Source: Escarpia spicata
Taxonomy: Eukaryota; Annelida; Polychaeta; Sabellida; Siboglinidae
Direction: 5' to 3'
Length of the DNA: 64,000 bases
Assembly: GCA_963995525.1 (NCBI GenBank)
Contig: OZ023209.1
Span: 17,588,807-17,652,806, forward strand
This document shows, one piece after another, positions 1 to 13,300 of this stretch (position 1 is the first letter of the stretch; each line of letters begins with the position of its first letter). Under the pieces are notes generated by a model, which did no database searches, was not told the DNA's origin, and was given only the letters and a program-made list of their open reading frames with translations. The position numbers and the translations under genes were made by a program.

Positions 1-780
1 TCTAGACAGGACCAAATTAAAGGGTGTGACATCCAGGAGGATAGCAAAGGGTAATTTGGTCAGGGCATTTAAATTTAAGTCAAGTAAGTCAAGCGTATTA
101 TGTCTTATCAGATCAAAGACTGAGAAATGAACAGAAATGCTGGATTCTTCTACATCTTTATGGCACTGGTATAAAAGCTGGCATGGGCACAAGTTACAAA
201 ATGTTCTGTTCTGCATCCATGTATCGGTGTACCAAGTTCATGGCCTGCTCGAATAACCAGGAACCAGTTAGGTAGATTCGTTTCAAGTCTTTGCAACTGC
301 TGGATTAACCATGAACATGGTTAATGCACATATGCATTATGCAGATTCATTTCAAGTGTTTCTCAATCTGTTGGAATGATTATTAACATGGTTAATGGGT
401 TTACCGGTTAATGTGCAGTGAGGCCAATTTGCTTCAAATCTTTGCAACTGTCCAAATATAACCACGAATGTGGTTAATCCATAGTTTGATAGATTTGCCT
501 AAATTCTGTCTCAATTTGCAACTCTTGTACAAGTATGAAACTGCTGAACAACATTCCCAGGCACGCGTAACTGCAATGGTTTGAGGCTTTGATCATGTGC
601 AGTAACCATGTGTTCAAGATCTTCCTCTGCGTGACGGTAACTCAGTACGCAGACTTAAACTGTGGCGTGACGGTACCATGAATACACATCTCAAAGACTG
701 GTACAACAGTTGCTATGGAGACAAACTATCTTAATTATCACACAGATGTACCCCGCCTTTGTGACTAACAGGCAGTCACT
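1..780. other. intergenic or 3' flanking DNA, no gene seen
   Basis: AT-rich sequence downstream of the DCDC2-like gene. Short phrases such as CATGGTTAAT and TTCATTTCAAG recur between 290 and 480 as a decayed local repeat. No convincing coding frame. Confidence 0.4.
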
Positions 781-795
781 TATATGACACATAAA

Positions 796-801
796 TTTAT
801 T
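796..801 (-). terminator. candidate poly(A) signal of the DCDC2-like gene
   Basis: AATAAA on the minus strand about 280 nt after the TAG at 1081, followed by a T/G-rich stretch. It supports exon 10 as the terminal exon, but one hexamer in AT-rich DNA is weak evidence. Confidence 0.35.
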
Positions 802-1080
802 GCACGATGTGTCGCAAACGTACACGCAGCTGTTTCATTTGAAATTACAATGAGCATTTGTCCATGACTCTGGAGATCTGGTAAGAATCATTTCTCATCC
901 ATGTGATTTGTCTAGCCGAATAACTGTTTCCAATTCACTGGCAAACAGTAGTCGACAACAGATTTCCCTGGTGAATCAATCCTACCACTGTTTCTGCCGT
1001 CAATGCGGTGGCCTACCAATCTAACCCAGAAAAAATAAGCTTGCGAGGAATAATGCTAGCAAGCAGTCAGTGCAAAGCAA

Positions 1081-1308
1081 CTAAACAAATACTGAAGCTG
1101 GACACTTGGCACTCACTTTGACGAGTGTTTTTGGACTGACGTAAAACCTGACCTGGTACATAGCCTTGTGGTCATCACCGGCAAGCCCTGACCGACGGAC
1201 GCCCTCCTTTCTCGCCTCGCTACGAGTCTTGTAGCCGCGATATGCTGCCTGGATATATGTGGCTGCTTTAACTTCCTTGATAGCGCCAGTAAACATTGCA
1301 TGCATTCC
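1081..1308 (-). CDS. DCDC2: DCDC2-like exon 10 (probable last exon) with an IQ motif
   Basis: The frame opens in phase 0 after a CTGCAG acceptor (1314-1309), matching exon 9. It encodes GMHAMFTGAIKEVKAATY followed by IQAAYRGYKTR, an IQ motif (IQxxxRGxxxR), the usual site for calmodulin or myosin light chains. Read through, it ends at TAG 1083-1081, giving 75 residues and a total of 489. A CAG/GTCAGG site at 1153/1152 could instead be a donor, leaving 52 residues and a gene continuing beyond the window. The acceptor's pyrimidine tract is weak, and I do not recall an IQ motif in vertebrate DCDC2. The exon could therefore belong to a neighbouring gene on the same strand. Confidence 0.6.
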   Translation of the reverse strand, partial: GMHAMFTGAIKEVKAATYIQAAYRGYKTRSEARKEGVRRSGLAGDDHKAMYQVRFYVSPKTLVKVSAKCPASVFV

Positions 1309-4300
1309 CTGCAGCCATTCAACCGACAATGTTACGAACCACTTTTCGTGTTGGTCGATGACCGTGCATTTGCACACCAATCTTGCATTTGTACAGCAAT
1401 CGTGCATTTCCACACCAATCGTGTATTCCCACACCAATCGTGTATTCCCACACCAATCGTGTATTTCCACACCAATTGTGTATTCCCACACCAATCGTGT
1501 ATTCCCACACCAATCGTGTATTTCCACACCAATTGTGTATTCCCACACCAATCGCGCCATAGTGTTTGGATGTAACTGTTGAAGTAGGCGATCTGAAGAC
1601 ACTAGAAATAGTGGTGTTCGTCCTCCGCAAACGTGTCGCTGTACAGTGTTTATCAGTAAGAACGTGGTCCTTATTGACACAAAATTATGCCCACTGTACT
1701 TCCGTGTCATTACAAAACACACAAAATGCAACGCTTGGTTGATCCATGTTTTTAGTAGAAAATCCTTGATTGTCCTTCGTTTGGGAGAAGTACAAAGGTT
1801 TACACCCAACTTTTTGATTTTTACTCAGCTTTGCAACCCCCCATATAAAAATCCCCCCACATTTCTCGGATCTGGATGAATTACAGGAATGACCCAATTG
1901 GATTCCCAAAATGAGGAAATCTGCATTTCCACGGAACTCTCTCATCCCTGTCCATTGTACAACCATCATTTTGTTGATGATTCTGTCTTATAGTTCTTTG
2001 AGAATGAGACCTCCGCTCAGTGCATCTACGACATGTTTTGTCTATTTCCCTGATTGGCATCTTTTACTTCCCCTAGCGTAGACACCAGATAGAGGAGACC
2101 AATCAACAGCTTGTAGTGTCTCTTCCAAGACACAGGCAACGTAGGGTGAACGAAATTGCCCAAGTTTCAACACACCGGCCGAACTAGTACCGAACCACCG
2201 CCCGGCGGCACCAGGACTCGAACCCCGGTTCTTCCGAACGACAGTCCAGCACATTAAGCTAACCACTCGACCACTGCGCCCCACTTCCACCATGATCTCC
2301 TTAATGTCCATGTATGTAGACCACATTCTGAAATTGGCTACTGCAACCCTGTTTCTTGGGCAAGTTCTTTGTTTTTCACTTCATGTTCATCACCAATATA
2401 TGTAAATTAATATATTAGTATGTATATTGCATTTATAGGATTCTAAAAATATGCTGCAAAATAAGTAAACACATTTTGTGCTGAATTATTCTGTACATTT
2501 ATGTGAGAATAACCATTCAACACCTCGTAATACAACAGATCTGCAAATCATAAAAATTGGTTTGTGCAAAGTTTTGTGCTCAAGTAGATGTCAATTTATT
2601 GTAAAAAAATGTATTAGTCCCAGACAAGTTTGTGACCTTTAATAAAATGACCTTCAGTTTCAAAATCAATGGTGGCATCCGCCCACACCTTTTTCATCCT
2701 ATGTGTGGTTGATCTAGCTTCCTGCTATTATAAAAGAAGCTGTAAAAATGTAAAGTCACAGGTTGGCTGGCTTATTTACTATCAATCGTGAATTGTCAGT
2801 GATAATTTATTTTCACACCAATCATGCATTTCCACACAAACCATGCATTTTCATACCGATCGCGTGTATTCATGCCAATCGCCTTCCACAGCACACGTGA
2901 ACCACACCAGTGCGCCACGATTTATGGGCTACGTGCAAAATGTTTAGTATGCACTGACATATTAGCAACATCTGCAGACGACATGTTAGTTGTGTAAGAT
3001 GCAGTGAATGCATGTTATGATGTACGTGGTTGTCTTGTAAACATGACAAACAGTGACAACTATGTGACTAGAAAGGGCGTGGGCAGTACTTACTACGCAT
3101 GTACACGGCTATTCCAGTGACACCGCAAACATGACAGAGGCATATCCATGGGTCTGGCCACCAAATGGCATCTCATGGACACACAAGGTTTTCCTGACTA
3201 CCAAATGGGCCCTCGTTGCACAATGACGGTGGTCTTTTGGTAAGGTCATTTTGAGTCGATTACATTTACAGCTTAAATACGTTAAGATTAAGAGTGTCAA
3301 CAAACTTCACCATTTCAAGTCGTTTTTTCTTAACAAATTCCAATGGATAGTACCGGGAAACTAATCATCCATAATCGCAAAGGACCAACAAATAGACCCT
3401 CCTTTTCAGAAAGCTGGTTCTGCCCCTTGCAAGTGCTGCCCCCTGAAGGTGAAGCAACACAACTGTGGAGATAACGCACCTCCTCCTGGCTGGCCGTTTC
3501 CTGCGATTCCTTCTTCTCACTTTCTTTCTTCTCAGACTGAGGCTCAGACGCTGACTTCCGCGGCTGGCTCGGTTTCCTCTCAGACTTCTTCGGATGCTCG
3601 CTTTCAATTTCCTCGTCCTGGTGAAAGGGGAGAGAAATGTCATCATTGACACACGAAGCATTCATTCCTAGAAATGGTGGACATAACCAAAACATTCCTA
3701 GAATTGGCAGATATAGCTACACATTCCTAGAATTGGTAGATATTACCACAATACCTAGAAGTGGCTGATATAACCAATATTAACCACACATTTCTAGAAT
3801 TGACAGACACAGCTGCTAATTCCTTTAATTAGCACATATGGGTGGACTATATATTAACCATTTGAAGCATAACCATTGCTTTTTATTAAAAAAGGAACTA
3901 TTAAATAAAACATAAGAACACCATTTCAGACCGAGAGAATGCGCATTATACAAATGTATCTAAACAATGTGCACCTTCCTACGTTTATCTACCCTATCAA
4001 CTTTGGTTAAATTAACTGACATTTAAAAGCATTATTCTTTTGCCAATTCAATGAACGTGCTAACTTGACATGTTTACAGATAACTAACTAATATACACAA
4101 TTAAATGACAAATACACTGCGATAATTAGATAAACTACAGTCATAACAGAAAACATATCTTTGTTCAAAATGTTATCCCATCTGTCCATTAACACAACCA
4201 AGGTCAAAGTCACTGACCTTGACCTCTTCAGCCTCTACTTGATCGATTGGACGATCAACCTTTGTGTCCTTTGTTTCCTCCACCTCCATCGCTTCCTCCT

Positions 4301-7300
4301 GGTGGCTCTTGGCCCTAAATACTCCCCCGTCGTCTGCAAGTAAAGGGGCACATGGACGTCAAGGTGTGGTCTCCAACAAGTCATTTTTGTCTGGGTTTTT
4401 AAAAACAAATCTGCATTAATTTTCTCCACTATTTTGTGTCATACCAAAGCAGCTACATTTATACTTACTTACTCATTATTTTATATTTAGAAGTTCCTCT
4501 TCTTGATTGACTGAATGAACATTTTTACAGGTTTTATGATTTACCAGTATTCTTTGTGCAGTTTTAATTTAATTATTACACTTTTATTTTTAATATATCT
4601 TTACTGCATTATACAATATATTCCTTCATGTAATTATTTATTTTTTAGTAATAGTATAACATTTTAATAGTATATTAATTTATGTTTTAAACTCACAACC
4701 CTTATGATGATTAAATATACCGTATTATCCCCTATAGACGCGCACTGCCTAATAAATGCTAGAAGTTATCCTGCAAAGCCCAATGATGTCTTCTGGCTAG
4801 TGTAATGATTGTCAGTTTAGCATTGCTCAATGTATCGATCTAGCTCCGTAGTTATAAAACCGCAAGCGTTGCTGTCAGTAGCTGTGTCGCGAGTGGCGAG
4901 TCAAGTCCCATCTTCTGTTGACCAAATGTTAGATGTCTTGGTAGATGTGCTGCTTCTGTCTTTGCTGCTGTTGCCTATCTTAGAGTTGCACATGCGTGAC
5001 GTGTATGCAATTTGTGCTTTCATCCACAGCTTGCATCTTGTGTCAAGTATGTCTTATAATAAATGAATAGACGCGCACTAAAGCCCTTGCACTCATGCAG
5101 TGCACGTCTGTTGGGGATAATATGGTACATTTTATAAGATTTATCATGAATAAGGAATATTTTTTATTACTATTGGGAATCTGATTCATTGATTTCAAAC
5201 CTGCCATACATGAAAACAGTTTAGTTTAAATAATACTAGGGGGTACATGCAAACAGTTTATTAAGAATGTAAACTTTTCCATGCAGAGCCAAACTATTTT
5301 TGCAACTTTTTCTAATTGTTCCAAGTTATGTAAACTCTCCACTGATCAATAGGGGAAGGTTTACATATCTTTGAGAAAAAAATAATTTGATTGATCATAG
5401 AAAACGTAATAACTGGGTAAATCTTAAAAATGCTATACATTTATCCTGGGGTTGCATGTGAACCCATGAAAGTTTAGCACCCAAGTCTGTAGGAGGAGTA
5501 GCATAACAATCGTGCCTACGATATTACGTAGATGCGTTATGCTAGCCCGATGACATGTACTGAGCTGTTATGTGACGTGTTTCACACAGAAAACATTACC
5601 TTTGTCGTAGTCGACAGGCTCTTGTTTCTTGTCGGACCGCCGGTGTTTGATCGGCTTTGGGGGGAAGACCGTGTCTTCTTCCTTCTTGGGACTGGCACTG
5701 GGAGAGAAAGGGAGGATCCCGTGAGCACAGTTGTACACGTAGCAGCCATTCATTAGGAGGGAGCTTCCTGCTACCCCTCCGAATACATACAGATGCCCTT
5801 TTATGGTTGGTGTCATGTGCAAAGATGTTTAGGTTTAGCGTTAGGTTGACAGTTAGGATAAAGGTACTTTGATAAGATTGACATCGGGTGCTCACATGCA
5901 TTTGTACCTGGTGGGAGAGCTAACTGCCATCACCCTTTCATTTAGGGCAAGATTAAAAATATAATAGACTCTTTTAATATTTCCACATCTTGCAAATTAC
6001 ACAGTGAGACTTCACTATTTTGAAGGATCATAGAATCTATATTATATACAACATAGACCAGCTTGCACCACTAGACCACCCGTGGGGCCACAAATCAGGT
6101 GCCACCTGGAGAATGACTGATAGATCAGAGAAAACAAAAAACTTTAAAATAACTACCTTTATGTTTTAATAAATAATAACAAAATCTGTATTCTTGCACA
6201 TTAAAAATTGCAGTTGTACACTTAATCAATATTCTCGATCACATAGACAATCGGTAGATAAGAGAGTAATGTTTCAAGGAACCATACGAATACAAAAAGA
6301 GGTGAATAGACCTCTACATCTGAGAGAAGACAAACGGTAGTGTATTAATATATAGATCCTTTCAGACTAAATACACATATTTCAATCACGTTATTAAAAT
6401 ATTTATAATATAATTTCAATATAATATTACGTAAGTTGTACCAATTAACAACATTTTATATGAAACCAAATTTTTTCCTCATTACAAATATTAATACAAT
6501 GCCATAAATATTACGTTTTCTAGATAATTAGTTCACAAAACAGGGCCTGCGGAAACACAAACAGATTAATTTCAAGTGTGATTCGCTTCCCGAGCTACAA
6601 GATGACTCACCGATGGAGTGCCCTTGGAACTCTCTCGTTGCGGGCAATGGAGGTACGATTGTGGCTCTTTTCTGACGACCCAGGAGATGTGACAGAGTCA
6701 AGACCCGTGGTGTGACTCTGTGACGCCGTTGTATTCGTCTGGTTGCTGCTCACACGGGAACGGTACATCTTCCGGCGGTGCAGAGGCGGCAGGCGGTTCC
6801 TTGAGCTGAAACAGACGGAACCAGATGAGCTATTTTTTATTAAAAGGCAAGTTCTTATATAGCACAGAATCCAGTCCTCGGGACTGCTCAAAGCGTTACA
6901 TTTTACTCCCTGGCAGACCTGATCCAGCCACGCTGCAATAAATGCGCGAAGACTATTCGTACAGAAATATCAACCACTGACTATAGCCAGGTACTCATTC
7001 ATATATCTGAGTGAACTGGAGCATTGTAGAGTGAACGAACTTGCCCAAGGTTCAACATGGCAGCACAGGATTCGAACACGGGTTCTCTCAGTTGAGAGTT
7101 TGATGCTCTGCGCCTCAGTACTCTCTATTCAGTAGATGGCAAATGTTGTAATGACTGTACGAATTTGGACACCTAGATATTTGGACACCTAATATTTATG
7201 AACACGATCAAGTCTTAACATTGCAACTCATTTGACTACCCATGCTTTTAATTTTGAGGTTTGCAATGTCATCAGTGAGAAGTTATATCTGACAGAAGGT

Positions 7301-10300
7301 CCCTAATAATTGTCCGATTACGTAAGAACAAAGACAATTTTTATTCCTGAGGTGTCCGAAAAGATCGGGTACACAAAATAATTAATTTTATAGATTTTTA
7401 GGGTACCATACGGTGTTGGAATACAAACAGTCATCACGGCATTCACGTGCCACAGACGCAATTGATTCCAATAGCCTGCGAACCTCCTCACACTGCATTG
7501 TAGAAATGCTGAAGTTAAGCTGAGCCCATTGTCCAATCATCTCATTGCCATTCTAGAATCAGTGATTTTGGTTTCGATATTACATACATATTTGGGAAGT
7601 AGTTGTAATTTATTATCAGACAATGCACTGCCACTGGTTCACATGAAATGTCGGACTCGTAACTATATTGCAATTTCCTGGAGTTGCTCTTTGATATGGA
7701 GCACATATGCCGGTTGTTAGAGACATTATTGGCACAGTTATAAAATATATTTAAACATGCTTTCAAATATTGGGTAAACCACCCTCTTATCAAAGTCAGT
7801 CATCACTAAACGATCACTACCATCACCATAATCATCATCATAGAAAATAAGAACCTTCACCATCATCAATGCCATCTCTCCCTGTCATTTGCCAGGTAAG
7901 TCTTTGCCGTTCATACCTGAGCTGTTGCTTCGGGGAGTTGTTAAACGGTGGTCTGTCAGCCCCGTAGTTCAACTTGCGAAAGAATCTGATTTCTCGACCG
8001 ACGCCGACGTACGTGTCCCCTGACTTCATCTCCTCCGCAGAGGTCAGCTGAAAGCCATCCATTGTGTGCAGTCTGCAACAGACACAACAGGTTGACAGTC
8101 ATCACACTGGCTACGAGAGTTCTTAGTTGACAGTCATCACACTGGCTAAGAGAGTTCTTGGTTGACAGTCACCACACTGGCTAAGAGAGTTCTTGGTTGA
8201 CAGTCATCACACTGGCTAAGAGAGTTCTTGGTTGACAGTCATCACACTGGCTAAGAGAGTTCTTAGTTGACAGTCATCACACTGGCTAAGAGAGTTCTTA
8301 GTTGACAGTCATCACACTGGCTAAGAGAGTTCTTGGTTGACAGTCACCACACTGGCTAAGAGAGTTCTTGGTTGACAGTCATCACACTGGCTAAGAGAGT
8401 TCTTGGTTGACAGTCACCACACTGGCTAAGAGAGTTCTTAGTTGACAGTCATCACACTGGCTAAGAGAGTTCTTAGTTGACAGTCATCACACTGGCTAAG
8501 AGAGTTCTTAGTTGACAGTCATCACACTGGCTAAGAGAGTTCTTGGTTGACAGTCATCACACTGGCTAAGAGAGTTCTTAGTTGACAGTCATCACACTGG
8601 CTAAGAGAATTCTTAGTTGACAGTCACCACACTGGCTAAGAGAGTTCTTGGTTGACAGTCATCACACTGGCTAAGAGAGTTCTTAGTTGACAGTCATCAC
8701 ACTGGCTAAGAGAGTTCTTAGTTGACAGTCATCACACTGGCTAAGAGAGTTCTTGGTTGACAGTCACCACACTGGCTAAGAGAGTTCTTGGTTGACAGTC
8801 ATCACACTGGCTAAGAGAGTTCTTGGTTGACAGTCACCACACTGGCTAAGAGAGTTCTTAGTTGACAGTCATCACACTGGCTAAGAGAGTTCTTGGTTGA
8901 CAGTCATCACACTGGCTAAGAGAGTTCTTGGTTGACAGTCACCACACTGGCTAAGAGAGTTCTTAGTTGACAGTCATCACACTGGCTAAGAGAGTTCTTG
9001 GTTGACAGTCATCACACTGGCTAAGAGAGTTCTTGGTTGACAGTCATCACACTGGCTAAGAGAGTTCTTGGTTGACAGTCACCACACTGGCTAAGAGAGT
9101 TCTTGGTTGACAGTCATCACACTGGCTAAGAGTGTTCTTGGTTGACAGTCATCACACTGGCTAAGAGAGTTCTTAGTTGACAGTCACCACACTGGCTAAG
9201 AGAGTTCTTGGTTGACAGTCACCACACTGGCTAAGAGAGTTCTTGGTTGACAGTCACCACACTGGCTAAGAGAGTTCTTGGTTGACAGTCACCACACTGG
9301 CTAAGAGAGTTCTTGGTTGACAGTCACCACACTGGCTAAGAGAGTTCTTGGTTGACAGTCACCACACTGGCTAAGAGAGTTCTTGGTTGACAGTCACCAC
9401 ACTGGCTAAGAGAGTTCTTGGTTGACAGTCATCACACTGGCTAAGAGAGTTCTTGATTGACAGTCACCACACTGGCTAAGAGAGTTCTTGGTTGACAGTC
9501 ACCACACTGGCTAAGAGAGTTCTTGATTGACAGTCACCACACTGGCTAAGAGAGTTCTTAGTTGACAGTCATCACACTGGCTAAGAGAGTTCTTGGTTGA
9601 CAGTCATCACACTGGCTAAGAGAGTTCTTGATTGACAGTCACCACACTGGCTAAGAGAGTTCTTGGTTGACAGTCACCACACTGGCTAAGAGAGTTCTTA
9701 GTTGACAGTCACCACACTGGCTAAGAGAGTTCTTGGTTGACAGTCATCACAATGGCTAAGAGAGTTCTTGGTTGACAGTCACCACACTGGCTAAGAGTGT
9801 TCTTGGTTGACAGTCATCACACTGGCTAAGAGAGTTCTTAGTTGACAGTCATCACACTGGCTAAGAGAGTTCTTGGTTGACAGTCATCACACTGGCTAAG
9901 AGAGTTCTTGGTTGACAGTCATCACACTGGCTAAGAGAGTTCTTAGTTGACAGTCACCACACTGGCTAAGAGAGTTCTTGGTTGACAGTCATCACACTGG
10001 CTAAGAGAGTTCTTAGTTGACAGTCACCACACTGGCTAAGAGAGTTCTTGGTTGACAGTCACCACACTGACTAAGAGAGTTCTTAGTTGACAGTCACCAC
10101 ACTGGCTAAGAGAGTTCTTAGTTGACAGTCACCACACTGGCTAAGAGAGTTCTTGGTTGACAGTCACCACACTGACTAAGAGAGTTCTTAGTTGACAGTC
10201 ACCACACTGGCTAAGAGAGTTCTTGATTGACAGTCATCACACTGGCTAAGAGAGTTCTTGGTTGACAGTCATCACACTGACTAAGAGAGTTCTTAGTTGA

Positions 10301-13300
10301 CAGTCACCACACTGGCTAAGAGAGTTCTTAGTTGACAGTCACCACACTGGCTAAGAGTGTTCTTAGTTGACAGTCATCACACTGGCTAAGAGAGTTCTTA
10401 GTTGACAGTCATCACACTGGCTAAGAGAGTTCTTGGTTGACAGTCACCACACTATCTAAGAGAGTTCTTGGTTGACAGTCATCACACTGGCTAAGAGAGT
10501 TCTTGGTTGACAGTCATCACACTGGCTAAGAGAGTTCTTGGTTGACAATCATCACACTGGCTAAGAGAGTTCTTAGTTGACAGTCACCACACTGGCTAAG
10601 AGAGTTCTTGGTTGACAGCCATCACACTGGCTAAGAGAGTTCTTGGTTGACAGTCATCACACTGGCTAAGAGAGTTCTTGGTTGACAGTCATCACACTGG
10701 CTAAGAGAGTTCTTGGTTGACAGTCACCACACTGGCTAAGAGAGTTCTTGGTTGACAGTCATCACACTGGCTAAGAGAGTTCTTAGTTGACAGTCATCAC
10801 ACTGGCTAAGAGAGTTCTTGGTTGACAGTCACCACACTGGCTAAGAGAGTTCTTGGTTGACAATCTTCACACTGGCTAAGAGAGTTCTTAGTTGACAGTC
10901 ACCACACTGGCTAAGAGAGTTCTTGGTTGACAGTCATCACACTGACTAAGAGAGTTCTTGGTTGACAGTCATCACACTGGCTAAGAGAGTTCTTGGTTGA
11001 CAGTCATCACACTGGCTAAGAGAGTTCTTGGTTGACAGTCATCACACTGGCTAAGAGAGTTCTTGGTTGACAGTCATCACACTGGCTAAGAGAGTTCTTA
11101 GTTGACAGTCACCACACTGGCTAAGAGAGTTCTTGGTTGACAGTCATCACACTGGCTAAGAGAGTTCTTGGTTGACAGTCACCACACTGGCTAAGAGAGT
11201 TCTTGATTGACAGTCATCACACTGGCTAAGAGTGTTCTTGGTTGACAGTCATCACACTGGCTAAGAGAGTTCTTGGTTGACAGTCATCACACTGGCTAAG
11301 AGAGTTCTTGGTTGACAGTCATCACACTGGCTAAGAGTGTTCTTGGTTGACAGTCACCACACTGGCTAAGAGAGTTCTTGGTTGACAGTCATCACACTGG
11401 CTAAGAGAGTTCTTGGTTGACAGCCATCACACTGGCTAAGAGAGTTGTTGGTTTACAGTCATCACACTGGCTAAGAGAGTTCTTGGTTGACAGTCACCAC
11501 ACTGGCTAAGAGAGTTCTTGGTTGACAGTCACCACACTGGCTAAGAGAGTTCTTGGTTGACAGTCATCACACTGACTAAGAGAGTTCTTGGTTGACAGTC
11601 ATCACACTGGCTAAGAGAGTTCTTGGTTGACAGTCATCACACTGGCTAAGAGAGTTCTTGGTTGACAGTCATCACACTGGCTAAGAAAGTTCTTGGTTGA
11701 CAGTCACCACACTGGCTAAGAGAGTTCTTAGTTGACAGTCACCACACTGGCTAAGAGAGTTCTTGGTTGACAGTCATCACACTGGCTAAGAGAGTTCTTG
11801 GTTGACAGTCACCACACTGGCTAAGAGTGTTCTTGATTGACAGTCATCACACTGGCTAAGAGTGTTCTTGGTTGACAGTCATCACACTGGCTAAGAGAGT
11901 TCTTGGTTGACAGTCATCACACTGGCTAAGAGAGTTCTTGGTTGACAGTCATCACACTGGCTAAGAGAGTTCTTGGTTGACAGTCACCACACTGGCTAAG
12001 AGAGTTCTTAGTTGACAGTCACCACACTGGCTAAGAGAGTTCTTGGTTGACAGTCATCACACTGGCTAAGAGAGTTCTTGGTTGACAGTCACCACACTGG
12101 CTAAGAGTGTTCTTGATTGACAGTCATCACACTGGCTAAGAGTGTTCTTGGTTGACAGTCATCACACTGGCTAAGAGAGTTCTTGGTTGACAGTCATCAC
12201 ACTGGCTAAGAGAGTTCTTGGTTGACAGTCATCACACTGACTAAGAGAGTTCTTGGTTGAGAGTCATCACACTGACTAAGAGAGTTCTTAGTTGACAGTC
12301 ATCACACTGACTAAGAGAGTTCTTGGTTGACAGTCATCACACTGACTAAGAGAGTTCTTGGTTGACAGTCATCACACTGGCTAAGAGAGTTCTTGGTTGA
12401 CAGTCACCACACTGGCTAAGAGTGTTCTTGGTTGACAGTCACCACACTGGCTAAGAGAGTTCTTGGTTGACAGTCATCACACTGGCTAAGAGAGTTCTTG
12501 GTTGACAGTCACCACACTGGCTAAGAGAGTTCTTGATTGACAGTCATCACACTGGCTAAGAGAGTTCTTGGTTGACAGTCATCACACTGGCTAAGAGAGT
12601 TCTTGGTTGACAGTCATCACACTGGCTAAGAGAGTTCTTGGTTGACAGTCTTCACACTGGCTAAGAGAGTTCTTGGTTGACAGTCACCACACTGGCTAAG
12701 AGAGTTCTTGGTTGACAGTCACCACACTGGCTAAGAGAGTTCTTGGTTGACAGTCTTCACACTGGCTAAGAGAGTTCTTGGTTGACAGTCACCACACTGA
12801 CTAATGTTCTAATGTGTAACTTTATTTAGTAGACATCCTAGTTTATTTTTAAATTATATAAAAAAATATATATATTTATGTATGTTCTACTCACCTTGTA
12901 CCAGATGAATATACTGTTTTCATTTTAAACTACATATTTTTATGGAATAGGGAAATTGATTTTAAAATGATTTTGTCCTGATGGTCCTCAACATGAGCCT
13001 CTTGGCGTTTCTACAGGTTGGTTGAAGTATTTGCTTATTGAAATTCATTGTAAATACGTTCAGAAATTTGTATTGTGATAGAAATAAAGTTCTATTCTAT
13101 TGTAAAGATGTGATGTCCATTTTTTATTAATTACATTTATATATCGTTTTTAATATTAGATTAAATATATTTAAGGTATACTGACTGTTAAAATTACTAA
13201 TTAAGTTATTAACTACTCACTGAGTTACCTGACTTCGCATGGGGAAAAAGACAGCCAAACAGTGTTTCTAGACGAAGACGGATCTATGCCTAGGGATTTC

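Noticed and set aside
2210..2283. tRNA gene on the minus strand
   Set aside because: The A- and B-box-like parts are present, but the acceptor stem does not pair and a SINE body follows.
8091..12804. CRISPR-like array
   Set aside because: Units abut without variable spacers and lie in an intron of a eukaryotic gene; it is a minisatellite.
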